Assembly (NCBI GenBank): GCA_012845835.1
Contig: JABAKD010000006.1
Span: forward strand, 3,863,124-3,927,123
Direction: 5' to 3'
DNA length: 64,000 nt
Source of the DNA: Undaria pinnatifida
Lineage: Eukaryota > Sar > Phaeophyceae > Laminariales > Alariaceae
In this document: one piece after another, positions 33,173-44,035 of the stretch
How positions within the stretch are numbered: position 1 is the first letter of the stretch
How the letters are laid out: every line of letters begins with the position of its first letter
The notes under the pieces: generated by a model
Database searches by the model: none
What the model saw: only the letters and a program-made list of their open reading frames with translations
What the model was told of the DNA's origin: nothing
Translations under genes and position numbers: made by a program

Positions 33173-34424
33173 CTACCCCGAGGAATCAGGTAATTTGCAT
33201 TTTTTTTTGTTTTCAACCTATTGAAAATATACTCGAGCTGTGAATCGGCTGGATTTCACGACTACTATCTAATCGGCAGGTGCCGGTAGCCAACTATCTG
33301 AATATAGTCGGCAAGTCGGCTGGCGAACCCGGCTGGTGACCAGCCGATTTGATGACTTGTGGGCGAAGCGAGCCATATCAGCCCCCCCCGCCCGAGGGCG
33401 CCCCGGTCAAATATGAAAACATGCATCCCGCATTCAAATATCCTTCCAACAAGTATAATAACCCAATAAGTCGGATAGTCGGCACACGACTAACTATTGA
33501 TGCAACTAATAACTAGTTGGTGACTTAAGTTGTGACGATTCGCAGCGCTAAATATACATTTTCTGTTGTCATCTCAAAGAGATCTCTTGAATTTTTAATC
33601 CCGACCTAAGTACGTTGTGCATTCGTTATTTCCTCGTCGAAGAGGCAATCCACCCTCTTACTGGTATCCACCCTGAGGTGTTAGCGCACATTACGTCATT
33701 TTTGTTGTTGTCACCCTGACGGACGAAGTACTGGTCTTTTTTGGTTGACGCTTCTATGCGCAAAAGAAATGCACACCTTCTTTTACTCCAAACCAAAGAG
33801 GTACAGTACGTTTTGACGTTACCCTTGTGTGTTGGCTGCATGGACCATTTGGGCACATATTTCAGGCGTGTGTTTTTGTTGCCTCGGCACAGCAATATTA
33901 AGAGAGGAAATAAGCTACTTCTGAACAACGGTATTTGCTGTCGCTGTCGTCGTTGGTTCGCGAACAGTAGTCGTGAGTACGATACATGATCGTGCCTGCT
34001 CTTTATTGACCAATGTTTTCAAAATGATGAAATAAAAAAAAAAAAATTCCAGGATTCTTCCCTGACATGGTGTAGTCTACTAGTGAAGAGACATTGCAGC
34101 AAGTGAAAGTTGTTTATCCAGCAGGCTGTGCAGTGTGCAACCAAACTATGCTTTTGGTTTCCTTTGCATCTACTGTAGCTCGTGGTTGCCCCGGTTGTCG
34201 GTTGTTTGCCCTGAGGTGACCACTGCTTGCTTCGAATCCGTCGAAATTGACCCTTTCTTTGCTACTAGAGTTTTTCACTGTTGTAATTCCAAGGCAGCTT
34301 GATCTCCAAAAACGAAGGTACACGTGTTGGGGTATCCCCGTTTCCCTCTATTTAGTACTGAAAAACTTCTAAACACGTCAGCAGTGAGTTGGATAAATTC
34401 AGGGCTGGTACTCATCTTTAAGGG
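33173..34424. other. No gene recognised
   Basis: A 100-codon minus-strand ORF (33,928-33,626) reads RCAFLLRIEASTKKDQYF and a plus-strand 82-codon ORF overlaps it. Neither matches a family I know. 33,225-33,550 carries CGGCTGG/AGTCGGC words shared with 19,085-19,160. Confidence 0.35.
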
Positions 34425-34735
34425 CTCCGTGATGCAGGTATACCTTTTTTTGGCGTAGACCCGGTAGTGAAAATTGGGTAGTACCCCCCCTACCGTAGCC
34501 GTGATCTAGAGGTATACCTTTTGTTGGCTTAGACCCGGTAGTGAAAATTGGGTGGTACCCCCCCTACCGTAGCCGTGATCTAGAGGTATACCTTTTGTTG
34601 GCTTAGACCCGGTAGTGAAAATTGGGTGGTACCCCCCCTACCGTAGCCGTGATCTAGAGGTATACCTTTTTTGGCTTAGACCCGGTAGTAGTGAAAATTG
34701 GGGGTACCCCCCCTACCGTACCCTTGACCGCTATA
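34425..34735 (+). repeat. 74-bp tandem repeat built from two transposon ends
   Basis: Four units with spacing 74, 74 and slightly longer. Each contains AGAGGTATACCTTTT (family-1 end), GACCCGGTAGTGAAAATTGG and CCCCCCTACCGTAGCC (family-2 end). Confidence 0.85.
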
Positions 34736-35115
34736 TTTTGTTCAGGAGGAGTTACTATTTATCTGAAAGAGTTTGAAGAGGAATTCGTTGCCCGCCCTCG
34801 CAACTGAACGTCTGAATTTATTTGAGGACGCAGGAGCTATAGATAATGTTAACACGTGTGAGTGATCAAGTAAAACTAAGAGGCGGCAACCTGCACAGTA
34901 ATGCTAATGTGGAGGGTTTGGTGTAACCCAGGTGCGTCTCGCGACTTGCTACAACTTATCTTCTTGTCTTTCGTAGCGTGTAGGATACGCCAGGTTGGGG
35001 CAAGGTTCGACGGCGAACCAAGCGGAGGCGAACGATAGAAGTGCCTCTCGAGGCAACGAGAGGTGCTTCAGAGGCAAAACAGAGTGTCGACAGTGGTTAC
35101 TTGTGAGCGGGAAAC
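34736..35115. other. No supported feature
   Basis: A possible splice acceptor CTTTCGTAG lies at 34,969-34,977, followed by an open frame (GQGSTANQAEANDRSASRGN), but no family is recognised. Confidence 0.3.
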
Positions 35116-35484
35116 GTGATTACCCGCCTCTCTGTCACCAGAATCTACGCGGAGACTCCACGACGACCACGTTTAGTACAACAAGACACGACATCCAACG
35201 ACACCTCTGGAACGGCTACCGTTCATACAAATCTTCAAGATAATATCTGTCTCCGTAACGGTAGAAAGTGTACCTGCGACCCATGTCGCCCCCCAATGTT
35301 TGAACGCTACATACTGGAGAACCCAGCACGGCAAGGGGACACCCCTGAAGGCATGGAATCTAGACGAACTAATATTCTTGAAGCCTCCCATGGTTGCACC
35401 CCGAAGAAACCGAATTTGAATGACCTCCTCTTACTGCCTGTCGGTGTTGACGACGACGGTGGTCTACTGCATGTCTGTATGTAG
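35116..35484 (+). CDS. Hypothetical ORF, 122 codons, Cys-containing
   Basis: Contains CLRNGRKCTCDPCRPPMFER followed by ENPARQGDTPEG and a hydrophobic/acidic C-terminus. The CxCxxC cluster and composition make it more protein-like than its neighbours. Family unknown; may be one exon of a longer gene. Confidence 0.3.
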   Translation: MITRLSVTRIYAETPRRPRLVQQDTTSNDTSGTATVHTNLQDNICLRNGRKCTCDPCRPPMFERYILENPARQGDTPEGMESRRTNILEASHGCTPKKPNLNDLLLLPVGVDDDGGLLHVCM

Positions 35485-35629
35485 TGCCATACAACCAACA
35501 TTTTTAGGTCTAGTCTAGTGGATAGGCACTGACATTTTTAGGTCGCAGCATAAACGTATAGTCTAGGAGCTTACTGTACGCATGATGCTAGGTCTAGGCG
35601 ATGATCGGGGCTGCGGGGAAAGAGGGGGC

Positions 35630-35645
35630 GGGGGGGGGGGGGTTG
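35630..35645 (+). repeat. G run
   Basis: GGGGGCGGGGGGGGGGGG tract, similar in form to the retroposon tails, but no retroposon core was seen beside it. Confidence 0.6.
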
Positions 35646-35729
35646 ATTTGAACTTGAGGACTATACTTGTACACATAGGTTGAAGCTACTGCATGGATGG
35701 CTCGAAAGGTAAAGAGGTGATACCACTAG

Positions 35730-36160
35730 TATGAAGCGTGTCCATCGATGGTCATTGTCAGCCTCTGTAATTTTGAAGCGTGCCCATCAATGGCCGCTGC
35801 CAGCCACAAGAGATTGTGAAGCGTGTACACCGATGGCCATTGCCAGCCACAAGAGATTGTGAAGCGTGTCCATCGATGGCCATTGCCAGCCACAGTTTGT
35901 TGCGCGAGGTGTCTATCGATAGCCATTGCCATCCACAGCGAGCGGCCGATTGTGCGAGAGGTGTCTATCGATAGCCATTATCCACCTCAACAGATTGTGC
36001 AACCCATCCGTCGACGACTATGGCGCCACAGCGGATTATGCAAACTATCCATCGAACGACACTATCCACCGAAATATATTGTGCAACACATCAATCGATG
36101 GCCTTTGCAGGCCACAATAGATTGGGGAACAATCGATAGACATTACCGACGGCAACAGAC
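35730..36160 (+). repeat. ~44-bp degenerate minisatellite
   Basis: Unit roughly GCGTGTCCATCGATGGCCAT, TGCCAGCCACAAGAGATTGT, about nine copies with increasing divergence to the right. Confidence 0.85.
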
Positions 36161-37936
36161 CCGTCCGATGACCATATGCCACTGCTATTGCAGAGGTCCT
36201 TGTCTATTGTTCAGTGGCCATATGTTAACGAACCGTGGCTATAAGCCGCGAGATCTAGAGTCATGTGGTGAGGCAAAACATGCATAGTCTACGGGCAATA
36301 CAGGGTTGGACTATGTGGAACACGGGAAAGTACCATAAATCATGATGGCTGACCTCTAGCGGTCCGCCCGAGGACGGAGGAGCGCTTGCCAGTGTCGCAG
36401 AGAAGCCAGGTGGGCTTCGGGTGCACAGGGGCACAAGGGGTGGTGTCTCTCAGAGAGGAAAGTATAGGTAGTGATGGTAAGTGATTGCTGATCTCCAAGA
36501 CCAAAGGCTGCCGTCGGGAAAAGGTAGGTGAGGCTTGGTTGGTGTTCCGGTTGTGTCAAAACGGACCATAAAAACACCAAGAAGGGACCGCATCAAACGC
36601 GTCCTCTGCTACTACGAAACGCCTGATACTGCAACCGTGAAACTTGTAACTGTCACACGCATCATTCGTAACACGTCTGCCACTGCTATTGTCTAGGTCA
36701 CTATTATTGTCCAGGGAGTGCTAGTCCCGATGTCCCCCTTTTTCAGTTCACTTAGCACCAAGCGCGAATCTCGAACGTTTGGGTTGTTGATGCAAGTGTT
36801 GAAGCCATTTTGACCCCCAACAACAACGAAGCAGCAGACCCACCCTTGCTTGAGAGCGCCTAGCCTCCCTTTGAAAGGCAGGGGTGCAACTACTATTTAT
36901 CGTCCTCCTCCCTTGAGGACTCTCACCCAAAACCTGAAATTTCGTAATAGTTTACTGTTTGGTTCTCCATCTCGGATAAAACACGACAACTAACTAACTG
37001 TCTATCCTGAACCTTGAATCAAAATTCATATACACACGATGTTTACGACCCCCCCGCCCTTCCTATTCAGTAGCTCCGGATCTACGCATTGTATTTCCAA
37101 GCGTTTACTCTTTGGGTCTCCCTTTTGACTAAAAAAAAAACACTACATACACTAGGTAGGATATTGAGTTCCAAAACATGAGTCCGTCTAACGAGGCAAG
37201 CATAGCCAGACTACCTATCGAGGCAACCATATCCAGATACTATTACTACAGTAAGTAGACCACAGTCGACAAAGACTACCGGTCACTTGCTGCAGACTAC
37301 ATCAAAACACTGTATGCACCTGGAATTACATCCTGACTACTCGTATCTGGCATGCAAGCACAAGTCAGCACACGGTTGCCGCATGGTATCTCACTATTGG
37401 AGTTAACTTCAGCCACGAGCACGGGTAGCTGACGTAGGGACAAGCCGTCTGCACCACACCACACCTTAGCCCCCGCCGTGCGTGTTGAACGGCAATATTT
37501 TGCCAAAGCTTCTCTAAAAGCGATTGACGCCGATGCCGCAACAATTGAAGCGGTTGAGCCACATGTCGCAACGATTGACGCGCGTTGCTCCGGCGGTCCC
37601 GCTCCTTCACGACAGCCTTGCATCTGAGTTGATAGTTCCCGATGCTAAGTCTGAGATAGTGCGTGCCTGGAGGTCTAGCTTGAGGCTTAGGAGCCTGGTC
37701 GTGACCCGAAACTGGAACCCGGGCATTCTCGACTAACGGCCGCCTCTAACGACACATAATTTGCATTTGTTGTTTTTCCAGATTGGCAAGTTTATGGATT
37801 ACTGGACTTGTACAGCAAGTGCATCGCCAAAGTCCTTAATTACCTGGTCCTTAGTTGGGAAATTAACGGCATAAATGAACAGTAAACCCTGACCCAGGGC
37901 ATTGCTATACACTTGCTGTCTCTGCTGAGCCCCGCC
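36161..37936. other. No gene recognised
   Basis: Short ORFs only. A 108-codon minus-strand ORF (37,623-37,297) with SIVAASASIAFREALAKYC has protein-like composition but no known domain. Confidence 0.35.
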
Positions 37937-39391
37937 TTAGCTTTTCGACGCATTCCCCAGCGGAATGATCCTTCGCTGCGGGGACAACGATCTGTGGTAT
38001 AGCCCGTGACGGGTCCGTTTAGCAGTTGTTTCACCGCCACCACCATTGTCATCGAGATGCCTCCGCAAGCCAAGTGAAAACGGCGAATGAGAGCGTTGCT
38101 TACTGCGAACAATCTCCAAAGGCTCGACATGCGTCCCCAAGTCAAGGGAAGATGCGAGAGGAGAGCTTCCTGTACTGCAAGCCATGTCTACAGCAGCAGC
38201 AGTTTGTGCGACAAGCCCGTCCTCGAGAGGCTGCGGGCTGTGATCGAGGCAGTGGGTAGGCCGCTTCCCATTGATTCCCGGCTCCGGCTGTTTCAAACAA
38301 TCTGCCGCACCACGCAAAGCTTCGACTGCCACAATCGGCGCCTGGCAGTCCAATACCTCCGTCTTTAGTTCGACGCATATGGTGGGCACACCATCGATTG
38401 GTAGACGCCGAGCATCCCCAACAGTCGTGCACGAGGCATTCAACGAACGTCTGGCACGGAGGTAAACCATTCCCTCCTCAGCATGCAGTTTGCAGTACGC
38501 TGGCTCGCTACCCTCGAAATTGTACCTCGGTAGCGTCGAGCACGAGTCATGTAAGCACCGCTGACCCTGTGCACTCACGTTCACCATGCCGTCCTCCGCA
38601 TGTGACTTGCAGTACATAGCCGTCCTGTTGCCTTCGCAGTTATAACTGGGTTTCTTTACGCAAGAGCCATACCGGCAGAGTCGACGTGTGATAGCCACCA
38701 TGCCGTCCAAGGCATGCTGCTTGCAATACACCGCCGGTGCAACCCCCTTGAAGTTAAAGCCCGGTGGTGTCCTGCAGGATCCAGACAAACAAACACGCCT
38801 TCTTCTACCGACGGAGTCCACCATGCCGTCCTCAGCATGGTTCTTGCAGTACACCGCCGCCGCTGTGCTTCCCTCGAACCTAAACCTAGCTTGCAAAACA
38901 CAGGATTCATGTAAGCAACGCTTGCTGCAGACGTCGACCATGCCGTCCTCGGCGTGTTTCTTGCCATATGCCGCCGGTTTGGTCCCGGCGAAGTTAAAGC
39001 ACGGCACTGTCGAGCAGGAGTGATTCAAACACCGCCTGCCGCGGATGTCCATCATGCCGTCCTCAGCATGCTGCTTGCACCACAACGCTGGACCGACTCC
39101 CCTGAAATTGTAAGCTGGTCTTTTCATGCAGGATTCGTACAAACACCGCTTGCTGCAGACGTCCACCATGCCGTCCTCAGCATGTTTCTTGCAGTACATC
39201 GCCGGCTTGACTCCATCGAAATTGAAAACTGACCCCAACGTGCAGGTGGCATACAAACAACGCTTATCGCCGGCGTACACCATGCCCTTCGCAGCATGTT
39301 TCTTGCAATACGCCGGCGTCTTGATGCCCTCGAAATTATAAGTCGCTTTGCCTTTGCACTTCTTCTGGCAGCGAGGTTCCATTTTCGCCAC
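37937..39391 (-). CDS. EsV-1-7 cysteine-rich repeat protein (484 aa, intronless)
   Basis: EsV-1-7 domains are short Cys/His modules named after a phaeovirus protein. The family is expanded in brown algae and includes the Ectocarpus developmental regulator IMMEDIATE UPRIGHT. The biochemical role is not established; zinc binding is inferred from Cys/His spacing. Eight repeats of about 37-40 residues run from residue 8 to ~310, with pattern C-x4-C-x15-17-C-x2-H followed by AEDGMV. Cys/His positions are 8/12/29/32, 45/50/67/70, 83/88/105/108, 121/126/-/146, 159/164/182/185, 201/206/223/226, 239/244/261/264 and 279/284/300/303. Repeat 4 has Gly143 in place of the third Cys. Repeat 1 has C-x3-C. 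Degenerate repeats follow (RSLNASC at ~315; CLDHSPQPLEDGLV). The C-terminal tail is basic/Ser-rich (TTAKRTRHG, RSLSPQRR) and may be a nuclear signal. Confidence 0.92.
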   Translation of the reverse strand: MAKMEPRCQKKCKGKATYNFEGIKTPAYCKKHAAKGMVYAGDKRCLYATCTLGSVFNFDGVKPAMYCKKHAEDGMVDVCSKRCLYESCMKRPAYNFRGVGPALWCKQHAEDGMMDIRGRRCLNHSCSTVPCFNFAGTKPAAYGKKHAEDGMVDVCSKRCLHESCVLQARFRFEGSTAAAVYCKNHAEDGMVDSVGRRRRVCLSGSCRTPPGFNFKGVAPAVYCKQHALDGMVAITRRLCRYGSCVKKPSYNCEGNRTAMYCKSHAEDGMVNVSAQGQRCLHDSCSTLPRYNFEGSEPAYCKLHAEEGMVYLRARRSLNASCTTVGDARRLPIDGVPTICVELKTEVLDCQAPIVAVEALRGAADCLKQPEPGINGKRPTHCLDHSPQPLEDGLVAQTAAAVDMACSTGSSPLASSLDLGTHVEPLEIVRSKQRSHSPFSLGLRRHLDDNGGGGETTAKRTRHGLYHRSLSPQRRIIPLGNASKS

Positions 39392-39905
39392 CGGCTATGT
39401 AGTTCGGCGAAACGCCTCCAACGAAACGCCTTACCCGAAACGCTCCTCTGGTAGATGTGTTACCCAAATAAGCACGGTACTGAGTTAAATGCCGTGCAAC
39501 TTGAGTCAACGAGCTTCAACGCATACACCTGGCAGATAATACGTTGAAGTGAACTATCTGACAAACGCCTCCACCGAAACGCCTCCACCGAATCGTTCCC
39601 AGCAAGAAGCTCTAGCAGCCCAGGAGAGGAAGGCGAACACAGCTGCGCGTCTTGATGGGCTGGGGCGGGGAAACCTGTCGTCGTGCGTTAAATTGGCATT
39701 GACAACGAATGTAAGGGTCTTGTAGAGACGAATGGGGGAGTAACGTCCAGGTTTGTTGTTTGTTGTTGTCGTTGTTGTTGCTGTTTTAATAAACGAATGT
39801 TGGGGGGAAATATCGAAACAAACCTCTGAAACGTCAAAAAGCACTGGACGGGATCCATAACACACCCAGCTTGCTACCATACACGATATAAACAAACCAA
39901 CTCAC
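39392..39905. other. 5' flank of the EsV-1-7 gene; possible exons of a minus-strand gene
   Basis: 39,470-39,600 carries repeated CTCCACCGAAACGCCTCCA words. A minus-strand open frame (39,830-39,650) after a CGTTTCAG acceptor includes PIRLYKTLTFVVNANLTHDD and may continue the gene whose exon is at 39,906-40,024, but this is not secure. Confidence 0.3.
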
Positions 39906-40024
39906 ATTGGAGGGCGAGGGATTCTTGGCGTTCCCGGGTGTGTTGTCTTCCTCTTCGAGGATGTAGTCCTCTACCGTCAAACGGATTTTTGTGTACACAG
40001 AGCGTCTGGTTGTGGTGAACTTGC
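39906..40024 (-). CDS. Exon of an unrecognised gene
   Basis: Acceptor GTGTACAG, donor GTGAGT. The exon carries two bases then 39 codons reading KFTTTRRSVYTKIRLTVEDY, ILEEEDNTPGNAKNPSPSN. Coding-like composition and both splice sites support a real exon. A second possible exon at ~40,200-40,138 reads CRRHHIIRKFKGRLGIN before GTGAGT, but its phase does not fit directly. No family recognised. Confidence 0.45.
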
Positions 40025-40424
40025 CTGTACACGACAAAAGCATAAAAAAAAACAGAAAAATAACAACAAATGGCTGCAAAAACGGACATCGAAAGCGCGG
40101 CCTGGATACAAGGGACGTTTACATACTCACATTAATACCTAAACGACCCTTAAATTTCCGGATAATGTGGTGTCGACGGCAGCCTGTTGCTACATACACC
40201 GGAGGCGAAAAACCCGGACATCATGGTGATCATATCGTCGTGCGCGAACAAAGGGGGTTAACAAAGGGAGGTTGTGCGGTCGCTGTGGTCAAGGTTTGGG
40301 CGCGATCTGTGCCAACAGGTAGGTAGGGTGGAAAGCAAAGAGATGCAGCAAAAACTTCGGAACAAATGTCTCGACAAAAACGGCGAATGAAAACACAGTG
40401 AAAAAACGGCTTAAAGGTCATGAA

Positions 40425-40600
40425 CATTTCTATCGTCACATTGATACCCACACGGTCCTTAATTTTCCAAATAATACGCGCCTTTACACGGCAAAAAAAG
40501 GCGACAAAAGCAGCGAAAAGATCAGAACAAAATCGCTGGACAAACGGACAGCGAAAGCACGCGGCCTGAATGGTTGGCTCGAAAAAACGGCGAACGAAAC
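40425..40600 (-). pseudogene. Decayed copy of the candidate exon region 40,060-40,170
   Basis: On the minus strand ATTATTTGGAAAATTAAGGA then GTATCAATGTGACG parallels ATTATCCGGAAATTTAAGGG and GTATTAATGTGAG of 40,127-40,170. The donor GTGAG has become GTGAC. CGCTGTCCGTTTGTCCAGCG words are also shared. Confidence 0.5.
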
Positions 40601-40738
40601 TACAGCGTTGACAAGGGCTGAAATGTAAGGAACGTTGTTGTTGATGGGGCGAGCGGGAGTGTTGGCCAGTGTCGTCGTGAAGCAAAGTTATAGAGCGGCG
40701 GGGCCTTTGCTTGGTGGTCGGTTGTGTTGTGTGTGCAT

Positions 40739-40911
40739 GATGCGTGCTATGATAGAGGCGTGCACCACGTCTTTTCTGAGGTTTTCCTCAACTTGGGAGC
40801 TTATGACCTCTCCCAGAAACTGATTTCGATAAAACCAAAACTGCTACACCGGAGTCATTCAGAAAATATTTCAGACGAAAAGTGCTACGAACCTCTATCG
40901 TAGCACGCGTC
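40739..40911 (+). mobile_element. Family-1 TIR element with 4-bp target duplication (GCAT)
   Basis: 173 bp, internally shortened. Starts GATGCGTGCTATGATAGAGG, ends CCTCTATCGTAGCACGCGTC. GCAT flanks both sides (40,735-40,738; 40,912-40,915). Confidence 0.85.
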
Positions 40912-40954
40912 GCATGTGCACTTTTTTTGGTTGTTTGCATCAAATCAAAGGTGT

Positions 40955-41285
40955 GTTCGGTACGGTACCGGTATTCTCGGTATTACCGTACCGGTATGGA
41001 TGTCGTACCGAAGTTACCGAAGTGTCCGATACCGGTATGAAAGTCTGTACGGGTACCGCTGTATTGATGTCGTACCGAAGTTACCAAAGTGTCCGGTACC
41101 GGTATTGACGTCGTACCCAAGATACCGATATGCTCGGTACCGGTATTGATGTCGTGCCGAACTTAACGAAGTGTCCGGTACGGGTACTGATGTCGTACCG
41201 AAGTTCCCGAAGTGTCCGGTACCGGTATTGATGCCGTACCGATCTTACCGAAGTTTCCGGTACCGGTAATATCGGTGTTATGTAC
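40955..41285 (+). repeat. ~40-bp GGTACCGGT repeat array, locus 2
   Basis: About seven units GTCCGGTACCGGTATTGATG, TCGTACCGAAGTTACCGAA. Confidence 0.85.
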
Positions 41286-41834
41286 CGACGGTAGGCCTTG
41301 GTACGTACCGTGTTTGCTGCTGCTGTGGTGTACTCTCGTATATATGATACGTAGCCACAAAAGACGCGCGCTGGGTGCGCGGCTCTTCTTGGTCTCTGGA
41401 GGTCCGAGCCCGCGTCCACCGACAGCTAGCTATATACGTAGTGTGGCTACGGCGAGACGCGTCGACCGCGTTCGCGCATCGTGCTTGTATTCCTAGTCCA
41501 ACGCATCGCGATCGTTACTCGTACATCTGCGTGAACCTCGTACTGCTTGCTGTACCAGGCTGTGCTCAGTTCCATATTCACCTGGTGAAAGACTGATGCC
41601 ATTTTTCGATTTGAGAATCCGACATGCCGAATCGTCAGAGAAGATCTGACGACTTGGGCCATTGGAGTCTCAAGTAAGATTACATCCCGTCCGTTTTTTA
41701 TGCAATAATATCGGACTGCATAAACAAATGAGCGATCTATTTTTCAGTTCGAAAAGTAAAAACCTAAAACGCGGAGCCGGATCGCGCATACGAGGCAGCC
41801 TCATTTTAATGTCAAAATGTGGCGGTACGCGGTT
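41286..41834. other. No gene recognised
   Basis: Spacer between two GGTACCGGT arrays. Short ORFs only. Confidence 0.4.
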
Positions 41835-42165
41835 GATGTGCCAAACTTACCAAAGTGTCCGGTACCGGCATCGATGTCGTACCGATACCGGTACCAAATC
41901 CGGTACAAACGTCTGTACCCGTACCGAGGGTATCGGTACCGGGGGTACCGGTATTGATGCTGTACCGAAGTTATCCAAGTGTCTCGTACCGGTATTGATG
42001 TCGTACGGAAGTTACCGAACTGTCCGGTACCGGTATGAAAGTCTGTACCGGTACCGGCGGTACTGGTATCCATATCGTACCGAACTTCCCGAAGTGTCCG
42101 GTACCGGTATTGATGTCGTACCCAACTTACCGAAGTGTCCGGTACCGGAAATACCGGCGGTATGC
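41835..42165 (+). repeat. ~40-bp GGTACCGGT repeat array, locus 3
   Basis: Same unit as locus 2, about seven copies. Confidence 0.85.
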
Positions 42166-42669
42166 CGCGGTACCTCTCACGGGAATAAGTGATGCGGAAA
42201 CCCTGAGGATTGGTCTTATCCAGGCCCGCGGACAAAAAAAACTTTAAAGGCTTGCCACGCGCGAAGCACTGCGCGGATCGCGCTCACACGTCGACAGCAG
42301 GTTCGAGCTGTGCCCACTTCATTGGCGTTTTGGCTGGAAGTGCACGTAAGAAGAGATATGCCCAAAAACAGAGGGAAACATGACAAATAGAAGTACGCAT
42401 ATATCTAGCGCTGTACTCGAGGGAGGTTGTTTGAGACACCTTTCCAGAGGTGTGTCCTAAGCGCAAGCAGCGGCGGGGACGCCATTTCGGCCGGAACAGT
42501 ATACTCGTACGTAATGATCCTGTTATCTTCGTCACATCCGTGCGCTATTCCGTCGCCCACCCACCGTCAACCACCGCAAATACAAATAATAAATTGTGCA
42601 CTCTACGTTAACTCTCGCTACGATAGGAACTGGATCTGGTGGGTGTTTGCTACGGAGGGTGTGTTCAAT
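42166..42669. other. No gene recognised
   Basis: No supported feature. Confidence 0.4.
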
Positions 42670-42830
42670 AAGGTATACCTGTACCGAGGGTATTTTTCAT
42701 GGGCGTGCCGAATTTATAGAAGTGTCATCATCTGTATCGAGATGTACCGAACTTACGGAAGTGTCGGGTACCGGTATTTAGGCCGCACAGTACCGAACCT
42801 TACCGAAGATTTCGGTAGGGCATTTACCAG
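42670..42830 (+). repeat. GGTACCGGT-type repeat, locus 4 (degenerate)
   Basis: Contains AAGGTATACCTGTACCGAGG, TACGGAAGTGTCGGGTACCG and GTACCGAACCTTACCGAAGA, closest to the locus-1 variant in eIF3g intron 5. Confidence 0.7.
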
Positions 42831-42839
42831 GCAAAATAT

Positions 42840-43135
42840 ATAAAACCCAACCCAACGCAACCTAACCCAACACAACCAACACAACCCAACCCAAAACAAT
42901 CCAACACAACCTAAAACAACCCAACCAATTCACAACCCCAGGTACCTGTATCGGGATCGTTTCGAACTTACGGAAGTGTCGGGTAATGGTCCCAACGCAC
43001 CCTAACCCAACCCAACCCAACCCAACCCAACCCAACCCAACCCAACCCAACCCAACCCAACCCAACCCAACCCAACCCAACCCAACACAACCCAACACAA
43101 CCCAACACAACCCAACACAACCCCAACTGCAGCCC
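42840..43135 (+). repeat. (CCCAA)n pentanucleotide repeat with one interruption
   Basis: Imperfect CCCAACACAA/CCCAA units at 42,840-42,920, a GGTACC-family remnant at 42,940-42,990, then pure CCCAA from ~43,000 to 43,085 grading into CCCAACACAA. Confidence 0.9.
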
Positions 43136-43654
43136 CAATCAAACCCTGCTGGTACGTACTGCTGTGCTACTGAACCGGTGCTGCTGCTACTTGAACCTTA
43201 CAGTGGGCACAAAAATATTCGTTTCTTAGTAGCTCTTCTTCGGGGGGCATCAGGTGTGGCCGGGCGGGACGTCGAAAAATCCCCCAAGACACGACAAATC
43301 ATGTTCTTTGTCATCATGCATCGCAAATTAGAAGTTCGCTTCGCTCGTACTTGCTGGTACCAGGTACCTGGTGTATAGGTACTCGCACAACAAGCACGCC
43401 AATCTTCACCTACGCCGATGAAGCTGTTGCTACTCCGGCAAATCCAAGTTGCTCTGGTATCTCGTAAGCTGCAGCCAAAGCTACCCACGTTGGAGCGCCT
43501 TCCTGGACATCAATTCAAACGAGGGGCATGCCCTCACACGCGCTCTCGTTGTGTAGAAAGAAAACATAGACATGCACCCACACGACACACAATAATCAAC
43601 GCGATCTTTGGGACCAGCAGTCCTCTGGGGAACTCACCCGTGTGGACTCACAGA
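43136..43654. other. No gene recognised
   Basis: A minus-strand 96-codon ORF (43,488-43,198) has no recognisable domain. Confidence 0.35.
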
Positions 43655-44035
43655 GAAACAACCAGGTACACAGGCGCCACTGTAGTAGTAACCGGTGATG
43701 CGGATCCTCTCAACCCTCGGGCGGGTCTGCGATAGGGGATGGAGTGGAGAGTAGAGCATGATGGGGACAGTACTGTGGGGGCCCCGCATAGGAATATTGT
43801 GGAAACCCTCGCAACAGCAGTCCAGAAGAGGAGACATAACAAACAACCCGGTACATAGGCGCCACTGGTGGAGTAGTATACACCGGTGATACGGATCCTC
43901 TCAACCCTCGGTCAGGTCTGCGATAGGGGATGGAATGGAGAGTAGAGCATGATGGGGACAGTACTGTAGGGTCCCCGCATATAGGGATTTTGTGAAACCC
44001 TCGCAACAGCAGTCCAAAAGTCTTGAGGATACAAA
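43655..44035 (+). repeat. ~190-bp tandem duplication
   Basis: CGGATCCTCTCAACCCTCGG, GGTCTGCGATAGGGGATGGA and CATGATGGGGACAGTACTGT occur at 43,701 and again at 43,892, with small indels. Confidence 0.9.

Noticed and set aside
43000-43085. (CCCAA)n as a telomere repeat
   Set aside because: Algal and most eukaryotic telomeres use TTAGGG/TTTAGGG types. This unit lacks the TA step and grades into CCCAACACAA, as ordinary microsatellites do.
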